Assembly (NCBI GenBank): GCA_009846685.1
Contig: VWVY01000007.1
Location: forward strand, 115,499 to 179,498
DNA from: Rhizobiales bacterium SYSU XM002
Lineage (GTDB): Bacteria; Pseudomonadota; Alphaproteobacteria; Rhizobiales; Beijerinckiaceae
Direction of reading: 5' to 3'
Length of the DNA: 64,000 nt
How positions within the stretch are numbered: position 1 is the stretch's first letter; each line of letters starts with the position of its first letter. The notes under the pieces are model-generated. The model searched no databases. It was not told where the DNA came from and worked only from the letters and a program-made list of their open reading frames with translations. Positions 1 through 8,506 of the stretch are shown here, in pieces. A program made the position numbers and the translations under genes.

Positions 1-1181
1 GTCGTCGGTCCAGCGGGCCCCACTGCCTCGTCCCCGACAGCATCCACCGGGCCTACGTAGTAGATCGCGCGGTTTTGCAGATCGACGGGCAACGCTTCAT
101 CCCGATCAAGCATCTGGCAGAGCCGCAGATGCGCGGCGTCGCGTCCCGTCAGAAGACGCCCGTTTAACAAAAGTGTTTCGCCGGCTTTCCAATTTCTGAC
201 CTCATCCCGATCAAGTTGGTCGAGATCGATGCGGCGTGCAACCCCGGCGGTGTCGTATTCAATTTCAGTCGGCCAGAGCGAAAGATCGGGGGGCGCGAAA
301 ACAGCAGGACCGGAGCCATCGAGAACAAACGAGACATGCCGGTCTGCTGCGCATTGCGGGACAAGCGCAACAGGTTTCGAGGCGGCATGCGTCGGGAAGG
401 TTCCGATCTTGACGTCGAGAACTGTTGTCAAACCTCCAAGACCTTGCGCGCCAATACCGAGCGCGTTGATCGCTTGATAAAGGTCGATGCGGAATTCCTC
501 GATCTCCGAGCCAGGACCGCGACGCAGGAGGTCCGGCATATCGATAGGGTCAAGCAGCGATTTCTTGGCAAGCAGCATCGCCAGTTCCGGTGTTCCGCCC
601 ACACCCAAGCCGATCAAGCCCGGCGGGCACCACCCGGCCCCCAGCGTTTCGACGGTGCGCAGCACCCAAGTCTTCACATCCCCATTCGGATCGAGCGCCG
701 CGAAGCGTGCCTTGTTTTCCGAGCCGCCGCCCTTTGCCGCGACATGTACTTCAACCCGGTCCCCCTCGACGATCTCGACGTGCAGCATCGCCGGCGTATT
801 GTCGAATGTGTTTTTCCGGCTAAACAATGGATCAGTGACAACCGAGGCGCGCAAGGGATTCGACTCTCGTGCCCATGCCTGCCGCACCGCCTCGTCCGCC
901 AGCGCCTGAAGAGAACGCCTGCTGGCGATCCGCGCGCCGATGCCGACCTTCATGAAGATCTGCGCTGTGCCGGTGTCCTGACACATCGGCCGGCGACCGA
1001 GCGCTGCCATGCGCGAATTGACGAGAATCTGCCCGATCGCCGATTTGGCGGCCGGGCTTTCCTCCCGCACATAGGCAGCGGCCAGATTTTTGATGTAGTC
1101 GGCCGGGTGGTAGCTGGCGATGAACTGGAGCGCGTCGGCGATGCTCGCGACAAGATCGTCTTCCGAAATCTCCCGCGTCAT
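1..1181 (-). CDS. Class I fumarate hydratase, C-terminus beyond left edge
   Basis: Iron-sulfur class I fumarase that interconverts fumarate and L-malate in the TCA cycle. About 393 codons are present and the frame is still open at base 1, so roughly the last 110 residues of a ~500-residue enzyme are missing. The three cluster cysteines expected for the family are visible in MCQDTG, GAGWCPPG and PQCAADRH, together with AKGGGSENK and the YYVGPVD segment near the break. The ATG at 1181 follows a strong GGGAGG ribosome site and lies 14 bases after the aldehyde dehydrogenase stop, so the two genes are probably one operon. Related hydro-lyases such as mesaconase share this fold, so the substrate is inferred from overall similarity to fumarases. 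Confidence 0.9.
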   Translation of the reverse strand, partial: MTREISEDDLVASIADALQFIASYHPADYIKNLAAAYVREESPAAKSAIGQILVNSRMAALGRRPMCQDTGTAQIFMKVGIGARIASRRSLQALADEAVRQAWARESNPLRASVVTDPLFSRKNTFDNTPAMLHVEIVEGDRVEVHVAAKGGGSENKARFAALDPNGDVKTWVLRTVETLGAGWCPPGLIGLGVGGTPELAMLLAKKSLLDPIDMPDLLRRGPGSEIEEFRIDLYQAINALGIGAQGLGGLTTVLDVKIGTFPTHAASKPVALVPQCAADRHVSFVLDGSGPAVFAPPDLSLWPTEIEYDTAGVARRIDLDQLDRDEVRNWKAGETLLLNGRLLTGRDAAHLRLCQMLDRDEALPVDLQNRAIYYVGPVDAVGDEAVGPAGPT

Positions 1182-1195
1182 CGCCGCCTCCCGCG

Positions 1196-2638
1196 TCAGG
1201 CCAAGGTGTAGGCCGTCTTCACCGTGGTGTAGAACTCCTTGGCGTAGGCCCCCTGCTCGCGGGGCCCATAGCTGGAGCCTTTCCGGCCGCCGAACGGCAC
1301 GTGGTAATCGACACCCGCGGTCGGCAGATTGACCATCACCATGCCGGCCTCGCTGTTGCGCTTGAAATGGCTGGCGTACTTGAGGTTGGCGGTGCAGATG
1401 CCTGCGGACAGACCGAAATCGGTGTCATTGGCGACGGCCAGCGCCTCGTCGTAGCTCTTCACGCGGATCACGCCCGCAACCGGCCCAAACACCTCCTCAC
1501 GGCTTATGCGCATCGCATTGGTGCATTCGGTGAAGAGCGCTGGCTGGAGATAGAAGCCGGGGTTCTCGCGGTTGAGGCGTTCGCCGCCCCAATGCAGCTT
1601 CGCGCCTTCCTTGCGGCCGATATCGATGTAGCTCTCGTCCTGATCGAGCTGCGACTGGTCCACAACGGGACCGATATGCGTGCCGGCCTTCAGCGCATCG
1701 TCAACCACGAGGCCCTGCAGCCGCTCGGTCAGCGCCGCCACGAAAGCGTCGTGAATGCCCTCCGTGACGATGAGACGCGAAGAGGCGGTGCAGCGCTGCC
1801 CGGTCGAGAAGAAGGCGCCATTCGCGGCGCATTCGACCGCGGTCTTGAGGTCGGCATCATCGAGGACGACGAGCGGGTTTTTGCCGCCCATCTCGAGTTG
1901 CACCTTCTTCATCGGTACCGAGGCGACGCAGGCGGCGGCAATACGGCGGCCGGTTCCAACCGAGCCCGTGAAGGAGATCGCCGCGACATCCTTGTGATCG
2001 ATGATCGCCTGCCCGACAACCGAGCCACGCCCCATGACGAGGTTCAGCACACCCTTTGGCAATCCGGCGCGGTCGAGGATATCGCACAAGGCCCATACCG
2101 AATGCGGCACCAGATCCGCCGGTTTGATGACGATGGTGTTGCCCCAGGCGAGCGCCGGCGCGATCTTCCAGGCGGGAATCGCGATCGGGAAGTTCCACGG
2201 CGTGATCATGCCGACCACGCCAATCGCTTCGCGTGTCATCTCGACGCCGACGCCGGGGCGGACGGACGGCACGGTCTCGCCCGTCAGGCGCAGAGCCTCC
2301 CCAGCGAAGAACGCGAAGATTTGCCCCGCTCGAGCGGCTTCGCCGATACCTTCGGCCAGAGTCTTGCCCTCCTCCCGGGACAGGATGCGGCCGAGTTCGT
2401 CCTTGCGAGCGAGTATCTCGTCGGAAGCCTTCTTCAGGATGTCGTAGCGCATCTGCGGGTTCGATCGCGACCATTCGGGAAAGGCAGCTTTCGCCGCTGC
2501 GACAGCCCGATCAGCTTCAACCGCGGATCCTTGCGCGAATTCGCCGATCACATCATTGGTGTTGGACGGGTTGATGTTGCGCGAGGCGGACGAGGCGGCG
2601 ACCCATTCGCCCCCGATCAGATTCTGGAAAACCGGCAT
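1196..2638 (-). CDS. NAD(P)-dependent aldehyde dehydrogenase, probably 2-oxoglutarate-semialdehyde type
   Basis: Complete 480-residue aldehyde dehydrogenase superfamily enzyme that oxidises an aldehyde to an acid. The nucleophile Cys283 lies in TGQRCTASS, the general base Glu249 in QLEMGGK, and the oxyanion Asn149 in PWNF. The C-terminal PFGG-KGSS-REQG-AKEF pattern resembles the YcbD-like branch that includes alpha-ketoglutaric semialdehyde dehydrogenases of sugar-acid and hydroxyproline breakdown; this substrate is inferred. A GntR/FCD regulator is divergent upstream and a fumarase follows downstream, which fits a catabolic operon feeding the TCA cycle. A TGAGGAAAGA ribosome site precedes the ATG. 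Succinate semialdehyde is the main alternative substrate. Confidence 0.88.
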   Translation of the reverse strand: MPVFQNLIGGEWVAASSASRNINPSNTNDVIGEFAQGSAVEADRAVAAAKAAFPEWSRSNPQMRYDILKKASDEILARKDELGRILSREEGKTLAEGIGEAARAGQIFAFFAGEALRLTGETVPSVRPGVGVEMTREAIGVVGMITPWNFPIAIPAWKIAPALAWGNTIVIKPADLVPHSVWALCDILDRAGLPKGVLNLVMGRGSVVGQAIIDHKDVAAISFTGSVGTGRRIAAACVASVPMKKVQLEMGGKNPLVVLDDADLKTAVECAANGAFFSTGQRCTASSRLIVTEGIHDAFVAALTERLQGLVVDDALKAGTHIGPVVDQSQLDQDESYIDIGRKEGAKLHWGGERLNRENPGFYLQPALFTECTNAMRISREEVFGPVAGVIRVKSYDEALAVANDTDFGLSAGICTANLKYASHFKRNSEAGMVMVNLPTAGVDYHVPFGGRKGSSYGPREQGAYAKEFYTTVKTAYTLA

Positions 2639-2710
2639 TCTTTCCTCATTGGTGCAGTGGAGATCGACCGGGGCATCATGTCCGAACCCGTCTCCGCAAG
2701 GCTGATATAT

Positions 2711-2718
2711 TAGTACTA
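2711..2718. promoter_or_regulatory. Candidate GntR operator palindrome
   Basis: Perfect 8-base palindrome TAGTACTA in an AT-rich patch of the spacer between the divergent aldehyde dehydrogenase and GntR genes. Short dyads in such spacers are typical FCD-regulator operators, but this one does not match the usual TNGTNNNACNA spacing, so assignment is tentative. Confidence 0.3.
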
Positions 2719-2862
2719 CAGGATCGCCGGACGACTTTCCAGTTAGAGCGTGGGCACCGGCCGATTTTGTGTTCCAACGGCATCCACCCTCAACCGAACC
2801 GCTTCTCTTTTCCTTTAGGACCTACGCTGATAAGGAGGCATGAATGGGGAGAGGGTCGCAGC

Positions 2863-3579
2863 ATGTCAGGCCAAAAAGAAAAAGGCGAAGCACCTGAAAG
2901 CGAGTCGCGCCGGACCGCGCAGGGACTGGGCATGGTGACGCCGATTGCCCGTATCACGCTGCACGAGGCCGTGCTCGGACAACTCCGCGACATGATCATC
3001 GCAGGCCATCTTCCACCCGGCACGCGGATCAATGAGGGACAGGTCGGCGCCTCGTTGGGCGTATCCCGCACGCCGTTGCGCGAGGCGATCAAGACCTTGG
3101 CAAGCGAGGGGCTGGTCGAGGTCATCCCGGCCAAGGGCGCGATCGTCCGCCGCTTCGCCGAGCGGGACATCCGCGATACGCTTGAAGTCATCAAGGCCCT
3201 CGAACAGACTGCCGCCCGCATTGCTTGCGCCAGGGCGAACAACGAGGAGATCGCCGCCATCCGCGCTCTCCACGACCGGATGATCGCGCACTACGAAAAA
3301 CGCCAGCGGCTCGATTACTTCAAGCTCAATCAGGCCATTCACAGCGCCATCACCCGGGCCTCGGGCAATGCGGTCCTCGCCGCGACGCATGAAACCTTGC
3401 AGGCGCGCCTGAAACGCATCCGCTTCATCGGCAACGAGACCGAAGACCGTTGGGCCGGCGCCGTTGGCGAACATGAGGAGATGATCCGGGCACTTGAAGC
3501 CCGTCAGGGCGAGGCGCTGGCCGAGATCATCGGCCGCCACCTCGATCGCACGCTCGACAGGGTCAAGGACGCCATCTGA
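2863..3579 (+). CDS. GntR family transcriptional regulator, FCD domain
   Basis: DNA-binding repressor or activator of 238 residues. An N-terminal winged helix covers roughly residues 25-90 and contains the typical GntR recognition region VSRTPLREAIKTL. The C-terminal all-helical FCD domain keeps aspartate and histidine residues (HDRMIAH, NQAIHS, GEHEEM, GRHLD) that bind metal in this family. The ATG at 2863 was chosen because GGAGAGG lies 8 bases upstream; an in-frame ATG at 2767 has no good ribosome site. Its divergent placement next to the aldehyde dehydrogenase-fumarase pair suggests that it controls that operon in response to an organic acid. Confidence 0.9.
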   Translation: MSGQKEKGEAPESESRRTAQGLGMVTPIARITLHEAVLGQLRDMIIAGHLPPGTRINEGQVGASLGVSRTPLREAIKTLASEGLVEVIPAKGAIVRRFAERDIRDTLEVIKALEQTAARIACARANNEEIAAIRALHDRMIAHYEKRQRLDYFKLNQAIHSAITRASGNAVLAATHETLQARLKRIRFIGNETEDRWAGAVGEHEEMIRALEARQGEALAEIIGRHLDRTLDRVKDAI

Positions 3580-3585
3580 AAGCCA

Positions 3586-4797
3586 TCAGGCGGCGGCGCC
3601 CTCGGTCCCGGCATTCGCCGCCGGTCGAGCGGCCCGACCGGTGAGCTTGCGGACCAGCGGATTGCGAGACGCCCAGGTTCTCGCGTGCCAAAGCAATGCG
3701 AAAGGCGCGCCGCGCAGCGAAAGCGGTAGGACAAGGTCTCTCAGCGGATATTCGCGTGCGCCGAGGCGGCGCTTGTAGACATAATCGCCCATGCCGAAAT
3801 CGAAGGTCGTCGCCCCGCGCCGGATCGCTTCCTCGATCGCGAGTTCCGTCACCAAGACGCCGGGCGACATCTTACCCCATTCGCCGAATTGATTGCCGAC
3901 ACGAAGATAGATCACCTCGTTCCCCGCCATTATCGCGAAGTTGACAGCCACGAGTTCCTCTCCAGCGCGCATCTCGGCGATGATCACCTGTTGTCCCGCC
4001 ATGCCCTGAAGCGTTAGCGCCCGGTAGAAGGCCGCGATGTCCGGTCGGTCAAGGCAATAGTCGAGTCCCTTCTCGCCGATTCGTTCCTTCTGGAAGGCGT
4101 CGAGGCTTTCCAGCGCAGCAAGGCCCTCATCAGGATCGCCAACGATGCGAATGGCTGCGCCGGGTTGACGCAGGAAACGGCGACGGTTCTTGCCTGAATT
4201 GTCCCGCTGCTTCGGAGAAAGCGTCGCGAAGTATCCATCCCAGTTCTCGATTCCGGACGAGGCCCAGCCGGCGAGGCGATTCAGCTGGCCCCGCGAGTGG
4301 CCGAACAGTGGGTTCGTCATGCCGGCCACATGCGGCGCCATCCGCTCAAGCCGCAGAACGTCGGCGGCGGGCAGAACCTCGGCGATCATCCGCCACAGCG
4401 TGTCACCTTCAGGCAGGGCCTGGCTCGACTCCCGGCGGATCAGCGGTGCGTTGTAGTCCGATACACCGTGATCCATCGCCTCAAGAAACCGCAAGCCGTT
4501 CTCCGACCGGCGGATCAGCGGCAGCGCCAGACAAACCCGGCCAACCCCGTCCCGGAGCAGAACGACGAAGGTCTCGACGTCCTCGGATCGTCCGAAGACG
4601 GAGAGCCAGCAGGAAAGCCAGAGCGGGCTCTGGCAAACCCCGCTCTCGAGCCCCTCTGTCAACTGCAAGAGATCGTCGGCACCCGAGAACCGGTGCGCTT
4701 CGGCCGAAAACGAAGTGCCCTGTGCCCCCGTTGCTGCGAGCGACCGGGCCGCTTCACTTGCATCGCCAGTTTCTCTGGCAGCCCCTGTTGCCTTCAT
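3586..4797 (-). CDS. CelD/BcsL-like GNAT family acetyltransferase
   Basis: A 403-residue cytoplasmic protein with the Acetyltransf_6 (CelD-like) fold, a GNAT relative found in cellulose and exopolysaccharide loci. Family-type features are SGKNRRRFLR in the middle, then the GNAT core containing FAIMAGNEVIYLRVG and the C-terminal FDFGMGDYVYKRRLG block. It probably transfers an acyl or amino-acyl group onto a sugar or peptide acceptor; the acceptor is unknown. It is transcribed away from the Wzz gene across a 212-base spacer and marks the left end of the polysaccharide locus. It ends 6 bases from the convergent GntR stop. Confidence 0.8.
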   Translation of the reverse strand: MKATGAARETGDASEAARSLAATGAQGTSFSAEAHRFSGADDLLQLTEGLESGVCQSPLWLSCWLSVFGRSEDVETFVVLLRDGVGRVCLALPLIRRSENGLRFLEAMDHGVSDYNAPLIRRESSQALPEGDTLWRMIAEVLPAADVLRLERMAPHVAGMTNPLFGHSRGQLNRLAGWASSGIENWDGYFATLSPKQRDNSGKNRRRFLRQPGAAIRIVGDPDEGLAALESLDAFQKERIGEKGLDYCLDRPDIAAFYRALTLQGMAGQQVIIAEMRAGEELVAVNFAIMAGNEVIYLRVGNQFGEWGKMSPGVLVTELAIEEAIRRGATTFDFGMGDYVYKRRLGAREYPLRDLVLPLSLRGAPFALLWHARTWASRNPLVRKLTGRAARPAANAGTEGAAA

Positions 4798-4933
4798 CGG
4801 AATATCCCCGGACCTGATCCCGCCGAGAAAAACCGAAATCCCTCAAGAACCTGCAAACGGCCCCATCAGGGCGCACAGCCCCCGATTTTATGGTGAACAC
4901 TTCGTAAAGAATCATATGCGAGGGTGAGCCAAA

Positions 4934-4957
4934 GCCCCCCTCGATATCGGGAGGGGC
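4934..4957. promoter_or_regulatory. 24-base near-perfect inverted repeat before the Wzz gene
   Basis: Inverted repeat centred on GATATC, with one C-A mismatch and one G-U pair if folded as RNA. It sits 52 bases before the Wzz start codon in the only large divergent spacer of the polysaccharide locus. It could be an operator or a leader hairpin; no T-run follows, so it is not a standard terminator. Confidence 0.45.
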
Positions 4958-5009
4958 CGCTGGCGCGGCATCATCCTGCCGCCCGGAAAAAGACGAAACC
5001 GGAACCGCG

Positions 5010-7196
5010 ATGCGCAGGCGACTGAACCCCTCTCGAAACAGCCCGACCGACCCTTTCGCTCGGCCTTTCGAGCACCGAGCCAGCCCAGTATCGGACTGGG
5101 CAGACGAGGGTGTCAAAACCGAAGAAACATCGGTCGGAATTGCCGAATTCGGCGCCATTCTCCGGCGGCGATGGAAGACGATCGCAGCAACCACGGCGAT
5201 CGTCACGACGCTCGGTCTCGGTTACGCCTTCACCGCGAAACCTTCCTACATGGCTGCAACGGCGATCTTCATCGATCCACGCAACAAGGCGAGCTTCCAG
5301 ATCGAAGGAACGGGAACAGGCGCCGGCTACGATCCCAACCTCGTGGACAGCCAGACACTCGTGATCGAATCGGATGCGGTACTGCGCCGTGTCATCGCCG
5401 ACGAGAAGCTGCAGGACGATGCGGAATTTGCCAATGGGCCCGGCGATGCCGCATCCAACACGCTCCGCAACCTTCAGGAGGCCGTGAAGGTCAAGCGTCC
5501 CGACCGGACCTATGTCGTCGAGATCCAGGTTCGAACCCAGTCGGCCGAGAAGTCTGCACGCCTCGCCAATGCGGTCGCCCGCGCCTACCTCAGCGACGGA
5601 CGCGATTCGAAATCCGAAACCGCGCAACGCGAGCAATCCTGGCTGGAGACGCACCTCAAGCAGTTGCAGGACCGGCTCAAGGAAGCCGAGGCGCGGGTGG
5701 AGAGTTACAAGCAGGACAACAAGATCCTCGGCGTCGAGGGCAAGCTCGTCGGTGAGCAGCAACTGAGCGAGCTCAACCGCGGCCTCGTCGACGCCCAGCG
5801 CAAGGCGGCCGAAGCCAAGGCCGCCCTCGATCAGGTCGAGGCGCTGCGCAAGAGCGGGCGTCTGCCGGATTCGACTGCAGAGGCGCTCAAATCCCCGGTG
5901 ATCGACCGCCTGCGCGGCCAATTGGCCGAAATTTCCCGTCTCGATGCTAATGCCCGCTCGACTCTCGGCCCCCGCCACCCGGCCGCGATCGAGGTCACGC
6001 AGCAGAAGGCGGATGTGCAACGCCTGATCCGCGAGGAACTCGAACGCATCGCCGCCGGCGCCCGTTCCGCCTACGCCGTCGCCAATGGTAATGTCCAGGC
6101 ACTCGAACGCCAGCTTGAACGTCTCAAGACCGATGCCACCAGCACCAACCGTACGCTTCTCCGCCTGCGCGAACTGGAGCGTGCTGTCGATGCGCAGAAG
6201 GCGGTCTACGAGAAATTCCTGCGCGACAAGGAGCAGATCGCGCGGCTCACTGTCGATACCCCGGCGGGTCGCGTTATCGCGCCGGCCGTTCCGCCGCAGC
6301 GCCGTGCCTGGCCGAACCGGCCGCTGATTCTCGCGCTCTCCCTCTTCGGCGGCCTTTTCCTCGGCGTCGCCTTGGCGCTGCTGCTGGAGACCCTTTCGCA
6401 GGCGCGCAAGGGAAGACGCAAGCGTGGCAATCTCGGAAGCTCGCAGGAGACAACATCTTCCGGATGGAACCCCGCATCCCCCGTTCCTCAGCCGGAGACC
6501 TTGCCCGAATTGCTCGCGATGCTGCCCCCGGCGGCAGATACCGGCCCGAACGTCCGGTGGGTGGGGAGAAATGCGCGTCAAGGCGGAGCGCCAAGCGGTT
6601 ATCCCGCGCTCGACGCTGTGTTGCGCGCGCCACAATCGGCCTATTCACGCGAAATCCGGAATCTCGCGGAACGGATCGGTGCAATGCTCGGTTCAAACCC
6701 CGGTGCGACCGTGATGGTCACCGGCATGGGCAGTGGGCATGGCAGTCCGGCGTTGGCTGCAAACCTCGCACACGCGCTCGCAGCGCGAGGATTCGATATC
6801 CTCCTCGTTGATGGGGCCGGCGGCACGAATGCGCTGACAGCCAGGCTCGGCAATGCGGGCCCGACGGTTGAAGCCGAGTTCGGCGGCAGCCTCCGCCCCG
6901 CCATCGCGCTTTCGCCGCGCCTTGCCTTCCTGCCATTTGGCGGTGTGCAACGCCCACGACCTGCTAGACACCGCCAGCACCCGCGCCGGATCGCGCTGAC
7001 CCTCATCGACGGACCGACTATCGGTTCGGCAGCCCTCGACCAGATCGACATCGAGCGGCGCATAGACGGCGTTATCGCGCTGATCCCGCCAAGCGTCGAC
7101 ACTAACGGGCGCCTCGCTCTGGAACTCGGCCAGCGTTTCGGGGACAGCCTCATCGGCGTCGTCGGGCAGTCCGGGGGCGTCGGGCGTGCGGCATGA
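5010..7196 (+). CDS. Wzz/ExoP-like polysaccharide chain-length protein with degenerate tyrosine-kinase domain
   Basis: Inner-membrane polysaccharide co-polymerase of 728 residues. The N-terminal Wzz domain begins with a membrane helix at about residues 54-74 (TIAATTAIVTTLGLGY). A long coiled-coil periplasmic region follows (about 190-400), then a GNVR-type segment and a second membrane helix near 430-455 (LILALSLFGGLFLGVALALL). The C-terminal 160 residues look like a BY-kinase domain, but the P-loop reads GSGHGSPA at about 574-581, with Lys replaced by Ser and the Ser/Thr pair by Pro-Ala, and the second Asp of Walker A' (LLVDGAG) is lost. ATP binding is therefore unlikely. It should control chain length with the polymerase that overlaps it by 4 bases. 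Confidence 0.88.
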   Translation: MRRRLNPSRNSPTDPFARPFEHRASPVSDWADEGVKTEETSVGIAEFGAILRRRWKTIAATTAIVTTLGLGYAFTAKPSYMAATAIFIDPRNKASFQIEGTGTGAGYDPNLVDSQTLVIESDAVLRRVIADEKLQDDAEFANGPGDAASNTLRNLQEAVKVKRPDRTYVVEIQVRTQSAEKSARLANAVARAYLSDGRDSKSETAQREQSWLETHLKQLQDRLKEAEARVESYKQDNKILGVEGKLVGEQQLSELNRGLVDAQRKAAEAKAALDQVEALRKSGRLPDSTAEALKSPVIDRLRGQLAEISRLDANARSTLGPRHPAAIEVTQQKADVQRLIREELERIAAGARSAYAVANGNVQALERQLERLKTDATSTNRTLLRLRELERAVDAQKAVYEKFLRDKEQIARLTVDTPAGRVIAPAVPPQRRAWPNRPLILALSLFGGLFLGVALALLLETLSQARKGRRKRGNLGSSQETTSSGWNPASPVPQPETLPELLAMLPPAADTGPNVRWVGRNARQGGAPSGYPALDAVLRAPQSAYSREIRNLAERIGAMLGSNPGATVMVTGMGSGHGSPALAANLAHALAARGFDILLVDGAGGTNALTARLGNAGPTVEAEFGGSLRPAIALSPRLAFLPFGGVQRPRPARHRQHPRRIALTLIDGPTIGSAALDQIDIERRIDGVIALIPPSVDTNGRLALELGQRFGDSLIGVVGQSGGVGRAA

Positions 7197-8506
7197 GAGC
7201 GGTCATGCCTTCCCGAACACCGCGTCAGGACAAGGTCGTCCATGTGCTCGCACTGACGGCGTTGGCATTGATGATGTTCATCTCGCCGATGTTCCTGATG
7301 ATGATCGGCTGGAACTACGATGCGCCCGGCGGTTCCGGCCCGATGCGTTTCCACCCGGCGACCTACACTCTGCTTCTGCTCTACATTGTGGTCGCCCTGC
7401 GTGACGGCAATCCGCTCGGGAGCATCCTCTCGGCCTTCAACCGCGACTACCGGCTCTGGCTGTTTCTCGGCGGCTGGGTCCTGCTCCTTTATCACGCCGT
7501 CGCGAACCAGAGCCTTCCTGCTGCGAGCCTCGTCGATACCTTCCTCCTGCCGCTGCTCGTGTTGCAGATCGTCATACGCCTCGCACCCGAGACGCGCGCC
7601 AGCATGGTCCGCCTTGTCCATATCGGCTTTGCCCTGAACGCATTGCTCGGTATTGCGGAGTTCGGCTCCGGATTGCGGCTCACGCCCTATGTGGCGGGCG
7701 GCATTCTCATCACCGACGACTGGCGTTCGACCGCTTTCATCGGTCACCCATTGGGCAATGCTCTGATGACCGGCTGTTATACAATGATCCTTCTGCTCGG
7801 GGGCGGGTTCCTCAAGGGATGGCACCGGCCGGCGATGATCGGTCTGCAGCTCGTCGGCATGGTCGCCTTCGGCGGGCGCGCGTCGCTCGTCCTTCTGATG
7901 CTGATGGTGTTGGCCGTGCTTGCAAAAAGTGTTCTGCGCTTCATGGCCGGCGCGAAACTCAAGCTGCGGCACGCCGCATTTCTGGCCTGCCTGCTTCCGG
8001 TGCTCGTGGCTATAGCCGGCACGCTGTTCGATCTCGGTTTCTTCGACAGGTTCATTCTCCGCTTCACGGAAGACAAGGGCAGTGCCAACGCACGCATTGT
8101 GATGTTTGAGCTGTTTCGCGGCTTTACGGTGCCTGAACTCCTGTTCGGACCGCAGCAGGAGAACCTTGCCCACTACGTGCATATCCACCGGCTCGAATTT
8201 GGCATCGAGAGTCTTTGGGTTGCGTTCATCCTGTTTTACGGCGTGCTGCCAAGCCTGCTGTTCTTCACCGGGCTGTTGTTCTATCTCTTCGCGCTTACGG
8301 CCCTTTGCCAGGGGCGTGCCTGGGTGGTGATCGCCTATTTCTTTATCGTCAACTCGACCTTCCTCGGCATCGCCGGGAAAACCATCGGCTTCGCCATGAT
8401 GTGTCTGTTCCTTCTCCTGCTGCTGCCCCTTCAGGCGCGCGCGGCCGTTGCACCAGCGATTCCTGCGGGTCGCGCGCGGCTCGCTCCGGGAACAGCTCCA
8501 TGCTGA
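7193..8506 (+). CDS. Polysaccharide polymerase, VpsF/O-antigen ligase-like membrane protein
   Basis: Polytopic membrane protein of 437 residues with about ten hydrophobic helices, including LALTALALMMFISPMFLMMI near the N-terminus. Its length, helix pattern and position between a Wzz protein and a flippase fit a Wzy-type polymerase that joins repeat units at the outer face of the inner membrane. Segments such as FHPATYTLLLL and STAFIGHPLGNALM resemble VpsF-family proteins; this family call is from memory. The start ATG overlaps the Wzz stop as ATGA, so translation is coupled; an alternative ATG lies at 7205. No catalytic residue can be assigned from sequence alone. Confidence 0.75.
   Translation: MRAVMPSRTPRQDKVVHVLALTALALMMFISPMFLMMIGWNYDAPGGSGPMRFHPATYTLLLLYIVVALRDGNPLGSILSAFNRDYRLWLFLGGWVLLLYHAVANQSLPAASLVDTFLLPLLVLQIVIRLAPETRASMVRLVHIGFALNALLGIAEFGSGLRLTPYVAGGILITDDWRSTAFIGHPLGNALMTGCYTMILLLGGGFLKGWHRPAMIGLQLVGMVAFGGRASLVLLMLMVLAVLAKSVLRFMAGAKLKLRHAAFLACLLPVLVAIAGTLFDLGFFDRFILRFTEDKGSANARIVMFELFRGFTVPELLFGPQQENLAHYVHIHRLEFGIESLWVAFILFYGVLPSLLFFTGLLFYLFALTALCQGRAWVVIAYFFIVNSTFLGIAGKTIGFAMMCLFLLLLLPLQARAAVAPAIPAGRARLAPGTAPC

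Noticed and set aside
216..1211. Long open frame on the plus strand opposite the fumarase
   Set aside because: Low-complexity, Arg-rich translation; the minus strand encodes a fumarase with all cluster cysteines. A GC-rich shadow frame.
8215..8499. N-terminal extension of the flippase
   Set aside because: It overlaps the polymerase gene in another frame and lacks membrane protein character; the Wzx start is at 8500.
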